Shown: positions 12,761-27,364, counted from the stretch's first letter. The stretch is 64,000 bases of DNA from Antedon mediterranea (GCF_964355755.1 NC_092680.1:11821001-11885000), one strand, 5' to 3'. Notes: generated by a model not told the origin, from the sequence alone. A program made the numbers and translations.

Positions 12761-15700
12761 TTCTAAGTACTTTTGTGTTTTTATGTTAACAAGTTTTTTC
12801 GAAAATCACAAAATGGTCTAAAACGTCTTCAAATGCGATTTGAAGCTATTCTGTACACTTTGATGTTTTGTGTGAAAAAGTTTTGTCAAAATGCTCAAAA
12901 TGGTCTAAAACGTTTTTAAAACGATATTAAGCTATTTTGTGCTCTTTGATGTTTTTGTGTAACCAAGTTTCAACGAAAATCACAAAATGGTCTAAAACGT
13001 CTCCAAATGCGATTTGAAGCTTTTCTAAGCACTTTGGTGTTTTTATGTTAACAAGTTTTTTTGAAAATCACAAAATGGTCTAAAACGTCTCCAAATGCGA
13101 TTTGAAGCTCTTCTGTACACTTTGATGTTTTGTGTGAAAAAGTTTTGTCGAAATTCTCAAAATGGTCTAAAAGGTTTTTAAATACGATATTAAGCTGTTT
13201 TGTGCACTTTGATGATTTGTGTGAAAAGTTTTAACGAAATGCTCAAAATGGTCTAAAACGGTTTCTAATGTGATTTTAAGCACTTTGATGTTTTTGTGTA
13301 ACCAAGTTTTTTCGAAAATCACAAAATGGTCTAATACGTCTCCAAATGCGATTTGAAGCTTTTCCAAGCACTTTGCTGTTTTTATGTTAAGTTTTTTCGA
13401 AAATCACAAAATGGTCTAAAACGTCTTCAAATGCGATTTGAAGCTATTCTGTACACTTTGATGTTTTGTGTGAAAAAGTTTTGTCGAAATGCTCAAAATG
13501 GTCTAAAACGTTTTTAAATACGATATTAAGCTATTTTGTGATCTTTGATGTTTTTGTGTGAAAAGTTTTATCAAAATGCTCAAAATGGTCTTAAACGGTT
13601 TCTAATGCGATTTGAAGCTATTCTGTACACTTTGAAGTTTTGTGTGAAAAAGTTTTCTCGAAATGCTCAAAATGGTCTAAAACGTTTTTATATACCATAT
13701 TAAGCTATTTTGTGCACTTTGATGTTTTTTTTGAAAAGTTTTATCGAAATGCTCAAAATGGTCTAAAACGGTTTCTATTGGGATTTTAAGCACTTTGATG
13801 ATTTTGTGTAACCAAGTTTCATCGAAATGTACAAAATGGTCTAAAACGTCTCCAAATGCGATTTGAAGCTATTCTAAGTACTTTTGTGTTTTTATGTTAA
13901 CAAGTTTTTTCGAAAATCACAAAATGGTCTAAAACGTCTTCAAATGCGATTTGAAGCTATTCTGTACACTTTGATGTTTTGTGTGAAAAAGTTTTGTCGA
14001 AATGCTCAAAATGGTCAAAAACGGTTTCTAATGTGATTTTAAGCACTTTGATGTTTTTGTGTAACCAAGTTTTTTAAAAAATCACAAAATGGTCTAAAAC
14101 GTCTCCAAATGCGATTTGAAGCTTTTCTAAGCACTTTGGTGTTTTTATGTTAACAAGTATTTTCGAAAATCACAAAATGGTCTAAAACGTCTCCAAATGC
14201 GATTTGAAGATATTCTGAGCACTTTGGTGTTTTTATGTTAAAAAGTTTTTTCGAAAATCACAAAATAGTCTAAAACGTCTCCAAATGCGATTTGAAGCTA
14301 TTCTGTACACTTTGATGTTTTGTGTGAAAAAGTTTTGTCGAAATGCTCAAAATGGTCTAAAACGTTTTTAAAACGATATTAAGCTATTTTGTGCTCTTTG
14401 ATGTTTTTGTGTAACCAAGTTTCATCGAAAATCACAAAATGGTCTAAAACGTCTCAAAATGCGATTTGAAGCTTTTCTAAGCACTTTGGTGTTTTTATGT
14501 TAACAAGTTTTTTCGAAAATCACGAAATGGTCTAAAATGTCTCCAAATGCGATTTGAAGATATTCTGAGCACTTTGGTGTTTTTATGTTAAAAAGTTTTT
14601 TCGAAAATCACAAAATGGTCTAAAACGTCTCCAAATGCGATTTGAAGCTCTTCTGTACACTTTGATGTTTTGTGTGAAAAAGTTTTGTCGAAATGCTCAA
14701 AATGGTCTAAAACGTTTTTAAATACGATATTAAGCTGTTTTGTGCACTTTGATGATTTGTGTGAAAAGTTTTAACGAAATGCTCAAAATGGTCTAAAACG
14801 GTTTCTAATGTGATTTTAAGCACTTTGATGTTTTTGTGTAACCAAGTTTTTTCGAAAATCACAAAATAGTCTAAAACGTCTCCAAATGCGATTTGAAGCT
14901 TTTCTAAGCACTTTGGTGTTTTTATGTTAACAAGTTTTTTCGAAAATCACAAAATGGTCTAAAACGTCTCCAAATGCGATTTGAGGATATTCTGAGCACT
15001 TTGGTGTTTTTTTGTTAAAAAGTTTTTTCGAAAATCACAAAATGGTCTAAAACGTCTCCAAATGCGATTTGAAGCTATTCTGTACACTTTGATGTTTTGT
15101 GTGAAAAAGTTTTGTCGAAATGCTCAAAATGGTCTAAAACGTTTTTAAATACGATATTAAGCTATTTTGTGATCTTTGATGTTTTTGTGTGAAAAGTTTT
15201 ATCGAAATGCTCAAAATGGTCTAAAACGTTTTTAAAACGATATTAAGCTATTTTGTGCTCTTTGATGTTTTTGTGTAACCAAGTTTCATCGAAAATCACA
15301 AAATGGTCTAAAACGTCGCCAAATGCGATTTGAAGCTATTCTGTACACTTTGATGTTTTGTGTGAAAAAGTTTTGTCGAAATGCTCAAAATGGTCTAAAA
15401 CGTTTTTAAAACGATATTAAGCTATTTTGTGCTCTTTGATGTTTTTGTGTAACCAAGTTTCATCGAAAATCACAAAATGGTCTAAAACGTCTCCAAATGC
15501 GATTTGAAGCTTTTCTAAGCACTTTGGTGTTTTTATGTTAACAAGTTTTTTCGAATCACAAAATGGTCTAAAACGTCTCCAAATGCGATTTGAAGCTCTT
15601 CTGTACACTTTGATGTTTTGTTTGAAAAAGTTTTGTCGAAATTTTCAAAATGGTCTAAAACGTTTTTAAATACGATATTAAGCTGTTTTGTGCACTTTGA

Positions 15701-18532
15701 TGATTTGTGTGAAAAGTTTTAACGAAATGCTCAAAATGGTCTAAAACGGTTTCTAATGTGATTTTAAGCACTTTGATGTTTTTGTGTAACCAAGTTTTTT
15801 CGAAAATCACAAAATAGTCTAAAACGTCTCCAAATGCGATTTGAAGCTTTTCTAAGCACTTTGGTGTTTTTATGTTAACAAGTTTTTTCGAAAATCACAA
15901 AATGGTCTAAAACGTCTCCAAATGCGATTTGAGGATATTCTGAGCACTTTGGTGTTTTTTTGTTAAAAAGTTTTTTCGAAAATCACAAAATGGTCTAAAA
16001 CGTCTCCAAATGCGATTTGAAGCTATTCTGTACACTTTGATGTTTTGTGTGAAAAAGTTTTGTCGAAATGCTCAAAATGGTCTAAAACGTTTTTAAATAC
16101 GATATTAAGCTATTTTGTGATCTTTGATGTTTTTGGGGGAAATTTTTATCGAAATGCTCAAAATGGTCTAAAACGGTTTCTATTGTGATTTTAAGCACTT
16201 TGATGATTTTGTGTAACCAAGTTTCATCGAAATGTACAAAATGGTCTAAAACGTCTCCAAATGCGATTTGAAGCTATTCTAAGTACTTTTGTGTTTTTAT
16301 GTTAACAAGTTTTTTCGAAAATCACAAAATGGTCTAAAACGTCTCAAAATGCGATTTGAAGCTATTCTGTACACTTTGATGTTTTGTGTGAAAAAGTTTT
16401 GTCGAAATGCTCAAAATGGTCTAAAACGTTTTTAAAACGATATTAAGCTATTTTGTGCTCTTTGATGTTTTTGTGTAACCAAGTTTCATCGAAATCAACA
16501 AAATGGTCTAATACGTCTCCAAATGCGATTTGAAGCTTTTCCAAGCTTTTTGCTGTTTTTATGTTAAGTTTTTTCGAAAATCACTAAATGGTCTAAAACG
16601 TCTTCAAATGCGATTTGAAGCTATTCTGTACACTTTGATGTTTTGTGTGAAAAAGTTTTGTCGAAATGCTCAAAATGGTCTAAAACGTTTTTAAATACGA
16701 TATTAAGCTATTTTGTGATCTTTGATGTTTTTGTGTGAAAAGTTTTATCAAAATGCTCAAAATGGTCTAAAACGGTTTCTAATGTGATTTTAAGCACTTT
16801 GATGTTTTTGTGTAACCAAGTTTTTTCGAAAATCACAAAATAGTCTAAAACGTCTCCAAATGCGATTTGAAGCTTTTCTAAGCACTTTGGTGTTTTTATG
16901 TTAACAAGTTTTTTCGAAAATCACAAAATGGTCTAAAACGTCTCCAAATGCGATTTGAGGATATTCTGAGCACTTTGGTGTTTTTTTGTTAAAAAGTTTT
17001 TTCGAAAATAACAAAATGGTCTAAAACGTCTCCAAATGCGATTTGAAGCTATTCTGTACACTTTGATGTTTTGTGTGAAAAAGTTTTGTCGAAATGCTCA
17101 AAATGGTCTAAAACGTTTTTAAATACGATATTAAGCTATTTTGTGATCTTTGATGTTTTTGTGTGAAAAGTTTTATCGAAATGCTCAAAATGGTCTAAAA
17201 TGGTTTCTATTGTGATTTTAAGCACTTTTGATGATTTTGTGTAACCAAGTTTCATCGAAATGTACAAAATGGTCTAAAACGTCTCCAAATGCGATTTGAA
17301 GCTATTCTAAGTACTTTTGTGTTTTTATGTTAACAAGTTTTTTCGAAAATCACAAAATGGTCTAAAACGTCTTCAAATGCGATTTGAAGCTATTCTGTAC
17401 ACTTTGATGTTTTGTGTGAAAAAGTTTTGTCAAAATGCTCAAAATGGTCTAAAACGTTTTTAAAACGATATTAAGCTATTTTGTGCTCTTTGATGTTTTT
17501 GTGTAACCAAGTTTCATCGAAAATCACAAAATGGTCTAAAACGTCTCCAAATGCGATTTGAAGCTTTTCTAAGCACTTTGGTGTTTTTATGTTAACAAGT
17601 TTTTTCGAAAATCACAAAATGGTCTAAAACGTCTCCAAATGCGATTTGAAGCTCTTCTGTACACTTTGATGTTTTGTGTGAAAAAGTTTTGTCGAAATTC
17701 TCAAAATGGTCTAAAAGGTTTTTAAATACGATATTAAGCTGTTTTGTGCACTTTGATGATTTGTGTGAAAAGTTTTAACGAAATGCTCAAAATGGTCTAA
17801 AACGGTTTCTAATGTGATTTTAAGCACTTTGATGTTTTTGTGTAACCAAGTTTTTTCGAAAATCACAAAATGGTCTAATACGTCTCCAAATGCGATTTGA
17901 AGCTATTCTGTACACTTTGATGTTTTGTGTGAAAAAGTTTTGTCGAAATGCTCAAAATGGTCTAAAACGTTTTTAAAACGATATTAAGCTATTTTGTGCT
18001 CTTTGATGTTTTTGTGTAACCAAGTTTCATCGAAATCAACAAAATGGTCTAATACGTCTCCAAATGCGATTTGAAGCTTTTCTAAGCACTTTGGTGTTTT
18101 TATGTTAAGAAGTTTTTTCGAAAATCACGAAATGGTCTAAAATGTCTCCAAATGCGATTTGAAGATATTCTGAGCACTTTGGTGTTTTTATGTTAAAAAG
18201 TTTTTTCGAAAATCACAAAATGGTCTAAAACGTCTTCAAATGCGATTTGAAGCTATTCTGTACACTTTGATGTTTTGTGTGAAAAAGTTTTGTCAAAATG
18301 CTCAAAATGGTCTAAAACGTTTTTAAAACGATATTAAGCTATTTTGTGCTCTTTGATGTTTTTGTGTAACCAAGTTTCATCGAAAATCACAACATGGTCT
18401 AAAACGTCTCCAAATGCGATTTGAAGCTTTTCTAAGCACTTTGGTGTTTTTATGTTAACAAGTTTTTTCGAAAATCACAAAATGGTCTAAAACGTCTCCA
18501 AATGCGATTTGAAGCTCTTCTGTACACTTTGA
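12761..18532 (+). repeat. Satellite block, irregular HOR fragments
   Basis: Satellite monomers only. CTCTTCTGTAC boundary markers recur at uneven spacings of about 0.9-2.2 kb, so HOR units have lost or gained monomers. A run of changes TTTTTGGGGGAAATTTTTATCG at about 16,130-16,150 alters a G-type monomer. A three-base-short T/A run (TTTTTTCGAATCAC) occurs at about 15,546. Nothing non-satellite is seen. Confidence 0.85.
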
Positions 18533-19561
18533 TGTTTTGTTTGAAAAAGTTTTGTCGAAATTCTCAAAATGGTCTAAAACGTTTTTAAATTCGATATTAA
18601 GCTGTTTTGTGCACTTTGATGATTTGTGTGAAAAGTTTTAACGAAATGCTCAAAATGGTCTAAAACGGTTTCTAATGTGATTTTAAGCACTTTGATGTTT
18701 TTGTGTAACCAAGTTTTTTCGAAAATCACAAAATAGTCTAAAACGTCTCCAAATGCGATTTGAAGCTTTTCTAAGCACTTTGGTGTTTTTATGTTAACAA
18801 GTTTTTTCGAAAATCACAAAATGGTCTAAAACGTCTCCAAATGCGATTTGAGGATATTCTGAGCACTTTGGTGTTTTTTTGTTAAAAAGTTTTTTCGAAA
18901 ATCACAAAATGGTCTAAAACGTCTCCAAATGCGATTTGAAGCTATTCTGTACACTTTGATGTTTTGTGTGAAAAAGTTTTGTCGAAATGCTCAAAATGGT
19001 CTAAAACGTTTTTAAATACGATATTAAGCTATTTTGTGATCTTTGATGTTTTTGTGTGAAAAGTTTTATCGAAATGCTCAAAATGGTCTAAAACGGTTTC
19101 TATTGTGATTTTAAGCACTTTGATGATTTTGTGTAACCAAGTTTCATCGAAATGTACAAAATGGACTAAAACGTCTCCAAATGCGATTTGAAGCTATTCT
19201 AAGTACTTTTGTGTTTTTATGTTAACAAGTTTTTTCGAAAATCACAAAATGGTCTAAAACGTCTTCAAATGCGATTTGAAGCTATTCTGTACACTTTGAT
19301 GTTTTGTGTGAAAAAGTTTTGTCAAAATGCTCAAAATGGTCTAAAACGTTTTTAAAACGATATTAAGCTATTTTGTGCTCTTTGATGTTTTTGTGTAACC
19401 AAGTTTCATCGAAAATCACAAAATGGTCTAAAACGTCTCCAAATGCGATTTGAAGCTTTTCTAAGCACTTTGGTGTTTTTATGTTAACAAGTTTTTTCGA
19501 AAATCACAAAATGGTCTAAAACGTCTCCAAATGCGATTTGAAGCTCTTCTGTACACTTTGA
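18533..19561 (+). repeat. Complete HOR copy (A-L), 1,029 bp
   Basis: A-L are in order. Monomer A carries TTTGTTTGAAAAAG and AAATTCGATATT, and H carries ATGGACTAAAACG. Otherwise it follows the reference order and lengths. Confidence 0.87.
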
Positions 19562-22500
19562 TGTTTTGTGTTAAAAAGTTTTCTCGAAATTCTCAAAATG
19601 GTCTAAAACTTTTTTAAATACGATATTAAGCTGTTTTGTGCACTTTGATGATTTGTGTGAAAAGTTTTAACGAAATGCTCAAAATGGTCAAAAACGGTTT
19701 CTAATGTGATTTTAAGCACTTTGATGTTTTTGTGTAACCAAGTTTTTTTCGAAAATCACAAAATGGTCTAAAACGTCTCCAAATGCGATTTGAGGATATT
19801 CTGAGCACTTTGGTGTTTTTATGTTAAAAAGTTTTTTCGAAAATCACAAAATGGTCTAAAACGTCTCAAAATGCGATTTTAAGCTATTCTGTACACTTTG
19901 ATGTTTTGTGTGAAAAAGTTTTTTCGAAATGCTCAAAATGGTCTAAAACGTTTTTAAAACGATATTAAGCTATTTTGTGCTCTTTGATGTTTTTGTGTAA
20001 CCAAGTTTCATCGAAATCAACAAAATGGTCTAATACGTCTCCAAATGCGATTTGAAGCTTTTCCAAGCACTTTGCTGTTTTTATGTTAACAAGTTTTTTC
20101 GAAAATCACAAAATGGTCTAAAACGTCTTCAAATGCGATTTGAAGCTATTCTGTACACTTTGATGTTTTGTGTGAAAAAGTTTTGTCGAAATGCTCAAAA
20201 TGGTCTAAAACGTTTTTAAATACGATATTAAGCTATTTTGTGATCTTTGATGTTTTTGTGTGAAAAGTTTTATCAAAATGCTCAAAATGGTCTGAAACGG
20301 TTTCTAATGCGATTTGAAGCTATTCTGTACACTTTGAAGTTTTGTGTGAAAAAGTTTTCTCGAAATGCTCAAAATGGTCTAAAACGTTTTTATATACCAT
20401 ATTAAGCTATTTTGTGCACTTTGATGTTTTTTGTGAAAAGTTTTATCGAAATGCTCAAAATGGTCTAAAACGGTTTCTATTGGGATTTTAAGCACTTTGA
20501 TGATTTTGTGTAACCAAGTTTCATCGAAATGTACAAAATGGTCTAAAACGTCTCCAAATGCGATTTGAAGCTATTCTAAGTACTTTTGTGTTTTTATGTT
20601 AACAAGTTTTTTCGAAAATCAGAAAATGGTCTAAAACGTCTTCAAATGCGATTTGAAGCTATTCTGTACACTTTTATGTTTTGTGTGAAAAAGTTTTGTC
20701 GAAATTCTCAAAATGGTCTAAAACGTTTTTAAATACGATATTAAGCTGTTTTGTGCACTTTGATGATTTGTGTGAAAAGTTTTAACGAAATGCTCAAAAT
20801 GGTCAAAAACGGTTTCTAATGTGATTTTAAGCACTTTGATGTTTTTGTGTAACCAAGTTTTTTCAAAAATCACAAAATGGTCTAAAACGTCTCCAAATGC
20901 GATTTGAAGCTTTTCTAAGCACTTTGGTGTTTTTATGTTAACAAGTTTTTTCGAAAATCACAAAATGGTCTAAAACGTCTCCAAATGCGATTTGAAGATA
21001 TTCTGAGCACTTTGGTGTTTTTATGTTAAAAAGTTTTTTCGAAAATCACAAAATAGTCTAAAACGTCTCCAAAGGCGATTTGAAGCTATTCTGTACACTT
21101 TGATGTTTTGTGTGAAAAAGTTTTGTCGAAATGCTCAAAATGGTCTAAAACGTTTTTAAAACGATATTAAGCTATTTTGTGCTCTTTGATGTTTTTGTGT
21201 AACCAAGTTTCATCGAAAATCACAAAATGGTCTAAAACGTCTCAAAATGCGATTTGAAGCTTTTCTAAGCACTTTGGTGTTTTTATGTTAAAAAGTTTTT
21301 TCGAAAATCACAAAATGGTCTAAAACGTCTCCAAATGCGATTTGAAGCTCTTCTGTACACTTTGATGTTTTGTGTGAAAAAGTTTTGTCGAAATGCTCAA
21401 AATGGTCTAAAACGTTTTTAAATACGATATTAAGCTGTTTTGTGCACTTTGATGATTTGTGTGAAAAGTTTTAACGAAATGCTCAAAATGGTCTAAAACG
21501 GTTTCTAATGTGATTTTAAGCACTTTGATGTTTTTGTGTAACCAAGTTTTTTCGAAAATCACAAAATAGTCTAAAACGTCTCCAAATGCGATTTGAAGCT
21601 TTTCTAAGCACTTTGGTGTTTTTATGTTAACAAGTTTTTTCGAAAATCACAAAATGGTCTAAAACGTCTCCAAATGCGATTTGAGGATATTCTGAGCACT
21701 TTGGTGTTTTTTTGTTAAAAAGTTTTTTCGAAAATCACAAAATGGTCTAAAACGTCTCCAAATGCGATTTGAAGCTATTCTGTACACTTTGATGTTTTGT
21801 GTGAAAAAGTTTTGTCGAAATGCTCAAAATGGTCTAAAACGTTTTTAAATACGATATTAAGCTATTTTGTGATCTTTGATGTTTTTGTGTGAAAAGTTTT
21901 ATCGAAATGCTCAAAATGGTCTAAAACGGTTTCTATTGTGATTTTAAGCACTTTGATGATTTTGTGTAACCAAGTTTCATCGAAATGTACAAAATGGTCT
22001 AAAACGTCTCCAAATGCGTTTTGAAGCTATTCTAAGTACTTTTGTGTTTTTATGTTAACAAGTTTTTTCGAAAATCACAAAATGGTCTAAAACGTCTTCA
22101 AATGCGATTTGAAGCTATTCTGTACACTTTGATGTTTTGTGTGAAAAAGTTTTGTCAAAATGCTCAAAATGGTCTAAAACGTTTTTAAAACGATATTAAG
22201 CTATTTTGTGCTCTTTGATGTTTTTGTGTAACCAAGTTTCATCGAAAATCACAAAATGGTCTAAAACGTCTCCAAATGCGATTTGAAGCTATTCTGTACA
22301 CTTTGATGTTTTGTGTGAAAAAGTTTTGTCGAAATGCTCAAAATGGTCTAAAACGTTTTTAAATACGATATTAAGCTATTTTGTGATCTTTGATGTTTTT
22401 GTGTGAAAAGTTTTATCGAAATGCTCAAAATGGTCTAAAACGGTTTCTATTGTGATTTTAAGCACTTTGATGATTTTGTGTAACCAAGTTTCATCGAAAT

Positions 22501-23074
22501 GTACAAAATGGTCTAAAACGTCTCCAAATGCGTTTTGAAGCTATTCTAAGTACTTTTGTGTTTTTATGTTAACAAGTTTTTTCGAAAATCACAAAATGGT
22601 CTAAAACGTCTTCAAATGCGATTTGAAGCTCTTCTGTACACTTTGATGTTTTGTGTGAAAAAGTTTTGTCGAAATGCTCAAAATGGTCTAAAACGTTTTT
22701 AAATACGATATTAAGCTGTTTTGTGCACTTTAATGATTTGTGTGAAAAGTTTTAACGAAATGCTCAAAATGGTCTAAAACGGTTTCTAATGCGATTTTAA
22801 GCACTTTGATGTTTTTGTGTAACCAAGTTTTTTCGAAAATCACAAAATGGTCTAAAACGTCTCAAAATGCGATTTGAAGCTTTTCTAAGCACTTTGGTGT
22901 TTTTATGTTAACAAGTTTTTTTCGAAAATCACGAAATGGTCTAAAATGTCTCCAAATGCGATTTGAAGATATTCTGAGCACTTTGGTGTTTTTATGTTAA
23001 AAAGTTTTTTCGAAAATCACAAAATGGTCTAAAACGTCTCCAAATGCGATTTGAAGCTCTTCTGTACACTTTGA
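19562..23074 (+). repeat. Satellite block, irregular HOR fragments with a local F-I repeat
   Basis: Satellite monomers only. From 21,366 the order is A-K, then it jumps back to F-G-H-I before the next CTCTTC boundary. The two F-I passes share the rare variant AAATGCGTTTTGAAGC (about 22,013 and 22,530), which indicates a local tandem duplication of part of one HOR. Nothing non-satellite is seen. Confidence 0.82.
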
Positions 23075-24102
23075 TGTTTTGTGTGAAAAAGTTTTGTCGA
23101 AATGCTCAAAATGGTCTAAAACGTTTTTAAATACGATATTAAGCTGTTTTGTGCACTTTGATGATTTGTGTGAAAAGTTTTAACGAAATGCTCAAAATGG
23201 TCTAAAACGGTTTCTAATGTGATTTTAAGCACTTTGATGTTTTTGTGTAACCAAGTTTTTTCGAAAATCACAAAATAGTCTAAAACGTCTCCAAATGCGA
23301 TTTGAAGCTTTTCTAAGCACTTTGGTGTTTTATGTTAACAAGTTTTCTCGAAAATCACAAAATGGTCTAAAACGTCTCCAAATGCGATTTGAGGATATTC
23401 TGAGCACTTTGGTGTTTTTTCGTTAAAAAGTTTTTTCGAAAATCACAAAATGGTCTAAAACGTCTCCAAATGCGATTTGAAGCTATTCTGTACACTTTGA
23501 TGTTTTGTGTGAAAAAGTTTTGTCGAAATGCTCAAAATGGTCTAAAACGTTTTGAAATACGATATTAAGCTATTTTGTGATCTTTGATGTTTTTGTGTGA
23601 AAAGTTTTATCGAAATGCTCAAAATGGTCTAAAACGGTTTCTATTGTGATTTTAAGCACTTTGATGATTTTGTGTAACCAAGTTTCATCGAAATGTACAA
23701 AATGGTCTAAAATGTCTCCAAATGCGATTTGAAGCTATTCTAAGTACTTTTGTGTTTTTATGTTAACAAGTTTTTTCGAAAATCACAAAATGGTCTAAAA
23801 CGTCTTCAAATGCGATTTGAAGCTATTCTGTACACTTTGATGTTTTGTGTGAAAAAGTTTTGTCAAAATGCTCAAAATGGTCTAAAACGTTTTTAAAACG
23901 ATATTAAGCTATTTTGTGCTCTTTGATGTTTTTGTGTAACCAAGTTTCATCGAAAATCACAAAATGGTCTAAAACGTCTCCAAATGCGATTTGAAGCTTT
24001 TCTAAGCACTTTGGTGTTTTTATGTTAACAATTTTTTTCGAAAATCACAAAATGGTCTAAAACATCTCCAAATGCGATTTGAAGCTCTTCTGTACACTTT
24101 GA
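23075..24102 (+). repeat. Complete HOR copy (A-L), 1,028 bp
   Basis: A-L are in order, and it is directly followed by a second complete copy. Markers are a one-T-short TGTTTTATG start and AGTTTTCTCG in D, TTTTTTCGTTAAAAAG in E, AAATGTCTCC in H, and ACAATTTTTTTCG with AACATCTCC in L. Several of these markers recur about 12.27 kb to the right. Confidence 0.87.
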
Positions 24103-26510
24103 TGTTTTGTGTGAAAAAGTTTTGTCGAAATTCTCAAAATGGTCTAAAAGGTTTTTAAATACGATATTAAGCTGTTTTGAGCACTTTGATGATTTGTGTG
24201 AAAAGTTTTAACGAAATGCTCAAAATGGTCTAAAACGGTTTCTAATGTGATTTTAAGCACTTTGATGTTTTTGTGTAACCAAGTTTTTTCGAAAATCACA
24301 AAATAGTCTAAAACGTCTCCAAATGCGATTTGAAGCTTTTCTAAGCACTTTGGTGTTTTTATGTTAACAAATTTTTTCGAAAATCACAAAATGGTCTAAA
24401 ACGTCTCCAAATGCGATTTGAGGATATTCTGAGCACTTTGGTGTTTTTTTGTTAAAAAGTTTTTTCGAAAATCACAAAATGGTCTAAAACGTCTCCAAAT
24501 GCGATTTGAAGCTATTCTGTACACTTTGATGTTTTGTGTGAAAAAGTTTTGTCGAAATGCTCAAAATGGTCTAAAACGTTTTTAAATACGATATTAGGCT
24601 ATTTTGTGATCTTTGATGTTTTTGTGTGAAAAGTTTTATCGAAATGCTCAAAATGGTCTAAAACGGTTTCTATTGTGATTTTAAGCACTTTGATGATTTT
24701 GTGTAACCAAGTTTCATCGAAATGTACAAAATGGTCTAAAACGTCTCCAAATTCGATTTGAAGCTATTCTAAGTACTTTTGTGTTTTTATGTTAACAAGT
24801 TTTTTCGAAAATCACAAAATGGTCTAAAACGTCTTCAAATGCGATTTGAAGCTATTCTGTACACTTTGATGTTTTGTGTGAAAAAGTTTTGTCAAAATGC
24901 TCAAAATGGTCTAAAACGTTTTTAAAACGATATTAAGCTATTTTGTGCTCTTTGATGTTTTTGTGTAACCAAGTTTCATCGAAAATCACAAAATGGTCTA
25001 AAACGTCTCCAAATGCGATTGGAAGCTTTTCTAAGCACTTTGGTGTTTTTATGTTAACAAGTTTTTTCGAAAATCACAAAATGGTCTAAAACGTCTCCAA
25101 ATGCGATTTGAAGCTCTTCTGTACACTTTGATGTTTTGTGTGAAAAAGTTATGTCGAAATTCTCAAAATGGTCTAAAACGTTTTTAAATACGATATTAAG
25201 CTGTTTTGTGCACTTTGATGATTTGTGTGAAAAGTTTTAACGAAATGCTCAAAATGGTCAAAAACGGTTTTTAATGTGATTTTAAGCACTTTGATGTTTT
25301 TGTGTAACCAAGTTTTTTCGAAAATCACAAAATGGTCTAAAACGTCTCCAAATGCGATTTGAAGCTTTTCTAAGCACTTTGGTGTTTTTATGTTAACAAG
25401 TTTTTTCGAAAATCACAAAATGGTCTAAAACGTCTCCAAATGCGATTTGAAGATATTCTGAGCACTTTGGTGTTTTTATGTTAAAAAGTTTTTTCGAAAA
25501 TCACAAAATGGTCTAAAACGTCTTCAAATGCGATTTGAAGCTATTCTGTACACTTTGATGTTTTGTGTGAAAAAGTTTTGTCGAAATGCTCAAAATGGTC
25601 TAAAACGGTTTCTAATGCGATTTGAAGCTATTCTGTACACTTTGAAGTTTTGTGTGAAAAAGTTTTCTCGAAATGCTCAAAATGGTCTAAAACGTTTTTA
25701 TATACCATATTAAGCTATTTTGTGCACTTTGATGTTTTTTGTGAAAAGTTTTATCGAAATTCTCAAAATGGTCTAAAACGGTTTCTATTGTGATTTTAAG
25801 CACTTTGATGATTTTGTGTAACCAAGTTTCATCGAAATGTACAAAATGGTCTAAAACGTCTCCAAATGCGATTTGAAGCTATTCTAAGTACTTTTGTGTT
25901 TTTATGTTAACAAGTTTTTTCGAAAATCACAAAATGGTCTAAAACGTCTTCAAATGCGATTTGAAGCTATTCTGTACACTTTGATGTTTTGTGTGAAAAA
26001 GTTTTGTCGAAATGCTCAAAATGGTCTAAAACGTTTTTAAATACGATATTAAGCTATTTTGTGATCTTTGATGTTTTTGTGTGAAAAGTTTTATCGAAAT
26101 GCTCAAAATGGTCTAAAACGGTTTCTATTGTGATTTTAAGCACTTTGATGATTTTGTGTAACCAAGTTTCATCGAAATGTACAAAATGGTCTAAAACGTC
26201 TCCAAATGCGATTTGAAGCTATTCTAAGTACTTTTGTGTTTTTATGTTAACAAGTTTTTTCGAAAATCACAAAATGGTCTAAAACGTCTTCAAATGCGAT
26301 TTGAATCTATTCTGTACACTTTGGTGTTTTTATGTTAAAAAGTTTTTTTGAAAATCACAAAAAGGTCTAAAACGTCTCAAAATGCGATTTGAAGCTATTC
26401 TGTACACTTTGATGTTTTGTGTGAAAAAGTTTTCTCGAAATGCTCAAAATGGTCTAAAACGTTTTTAAAACGATATTAAGCTATTTTGTGCTCTTTGATG
26501 TTTTTGTTTA
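24020..26510 (+). repeat. 6.1-kb superrepeat, copy 1
   Basis: Matches 30,125-32,610 at an offset of 6,102 bp and about 36,300-38,780 at 12,273 bp. Shared landmarks are ACAATTTTTTTCG (about 24,029 / 30,131 / 36,302), ACGGTTTTTAATG (about 25,264 / 31,366 / 37,537), the TTTTTATATACCATATTAAG monomer, GAATCTATTCTG (about 26,305 / 32,406 / 38,577) and CACAAAAAGGTC. Confidence 0.85.
24103..25131 (+). repeat. Complete HOR copy (A-L), 1,029 bp
   Basis: Abuts the preceding copy, forming a true tandem HOR pair (23,075-25,131). It contains AAAAGG in A, ACAAATTTTTTCG in D and ATTAGGC in F. It starts the segment repeated at offset 6,102 bp (30,205). Confidence 0.87.
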
Positions 26511-27364
26511 ACCAAGTTTCATCGAAAATCACAAAATGGTCTAAAACGTTTCCAAATGCGATTTGAAGCTCTTCTGTACACTTTGATGTTTTGTGTGAAA
26601 AAGTTTTGTCGAAATTCTCAAAATGGTCTAAAACGTTTTTAAATACGATATTAAGCTGTTTTGTGCACTTAGATGATTTGTGTGAAAAGTTTTAACGAAA
26701 TGCTCAAAATGGTCAAAAACGGTTTCTAATGTGATTTTAAGCACTTTGATGTTTTTGTGTAACCAAGTTTTTTCGAAAATCACAAAATGGTCTAAAACGT
26801 CTCCAAATGCGATTTGAAGCTTTTCTAAGCACTTTGGTGTTTTTATGTTAACAAGTTTTTTTGAAAATCACAAAATGGTCTAAAACGTCTCCAAATGCGA
26901 TTTGAAGATATTCTGAGCACTTTGGTGTTTTTATGTTAAAAAGTTTTTTCGAAAATCACAAAATAGTCTAAAACGTCTCCAAATGCGATTTGAAGCTATT
27001 CTGTACACTTTGATGTTTTGTGTGAAAAAGTTTTGTCGAAATACTCAAAATGGTCTAAAACGTTCTTAAAACGATATTAAGCTATTTTGTGCTCTTTGAT
27101 GTTTTTGTGTAACCAAGTTTCATCGAAAATCACAAAATGGTCTAAAACGTCTCCAAATGCGATTTGAAGCTTTTCTAAGCACTTTGGTGTTTTTATGTTA
27201 ACAAGTTTTTTTCGAAAATCACGAAATGGTCTAAAACGTCTCCAAATGCGATTTGAAGATATTCTGAGCACTTTGGTGTTTTTATGTTAAAAAGTTTTTT
27301 CGAAAATCACAAAATGGTCTAAAACGTCTCCAAATGCGATTTGAAGCTCTTCTGTACACTTTGA

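Noticed and set aside
25528-25713. Small + strand open frames of 61-88 codons (also at 31630, 34138, 37801, 41420, 44701, 48478, 54457 and 62390).
   Set aside because: They translate satellite monomers in one frame, are internally repetitive, and recur only where the same monomer combination was duplicated. An 87-bp unit is a multiple of three, so frames survive by chance.
27077-27271. Small - strand open frames of 63-75 codons (3570, 8114, 13167, 15417, 27077, 39350, 40555, 56006).
   Set aside because: These are reverse-strand translations of the same satellite. They have no domain, no conserved start context independent of the repeat, and their copies follow the array duplications.
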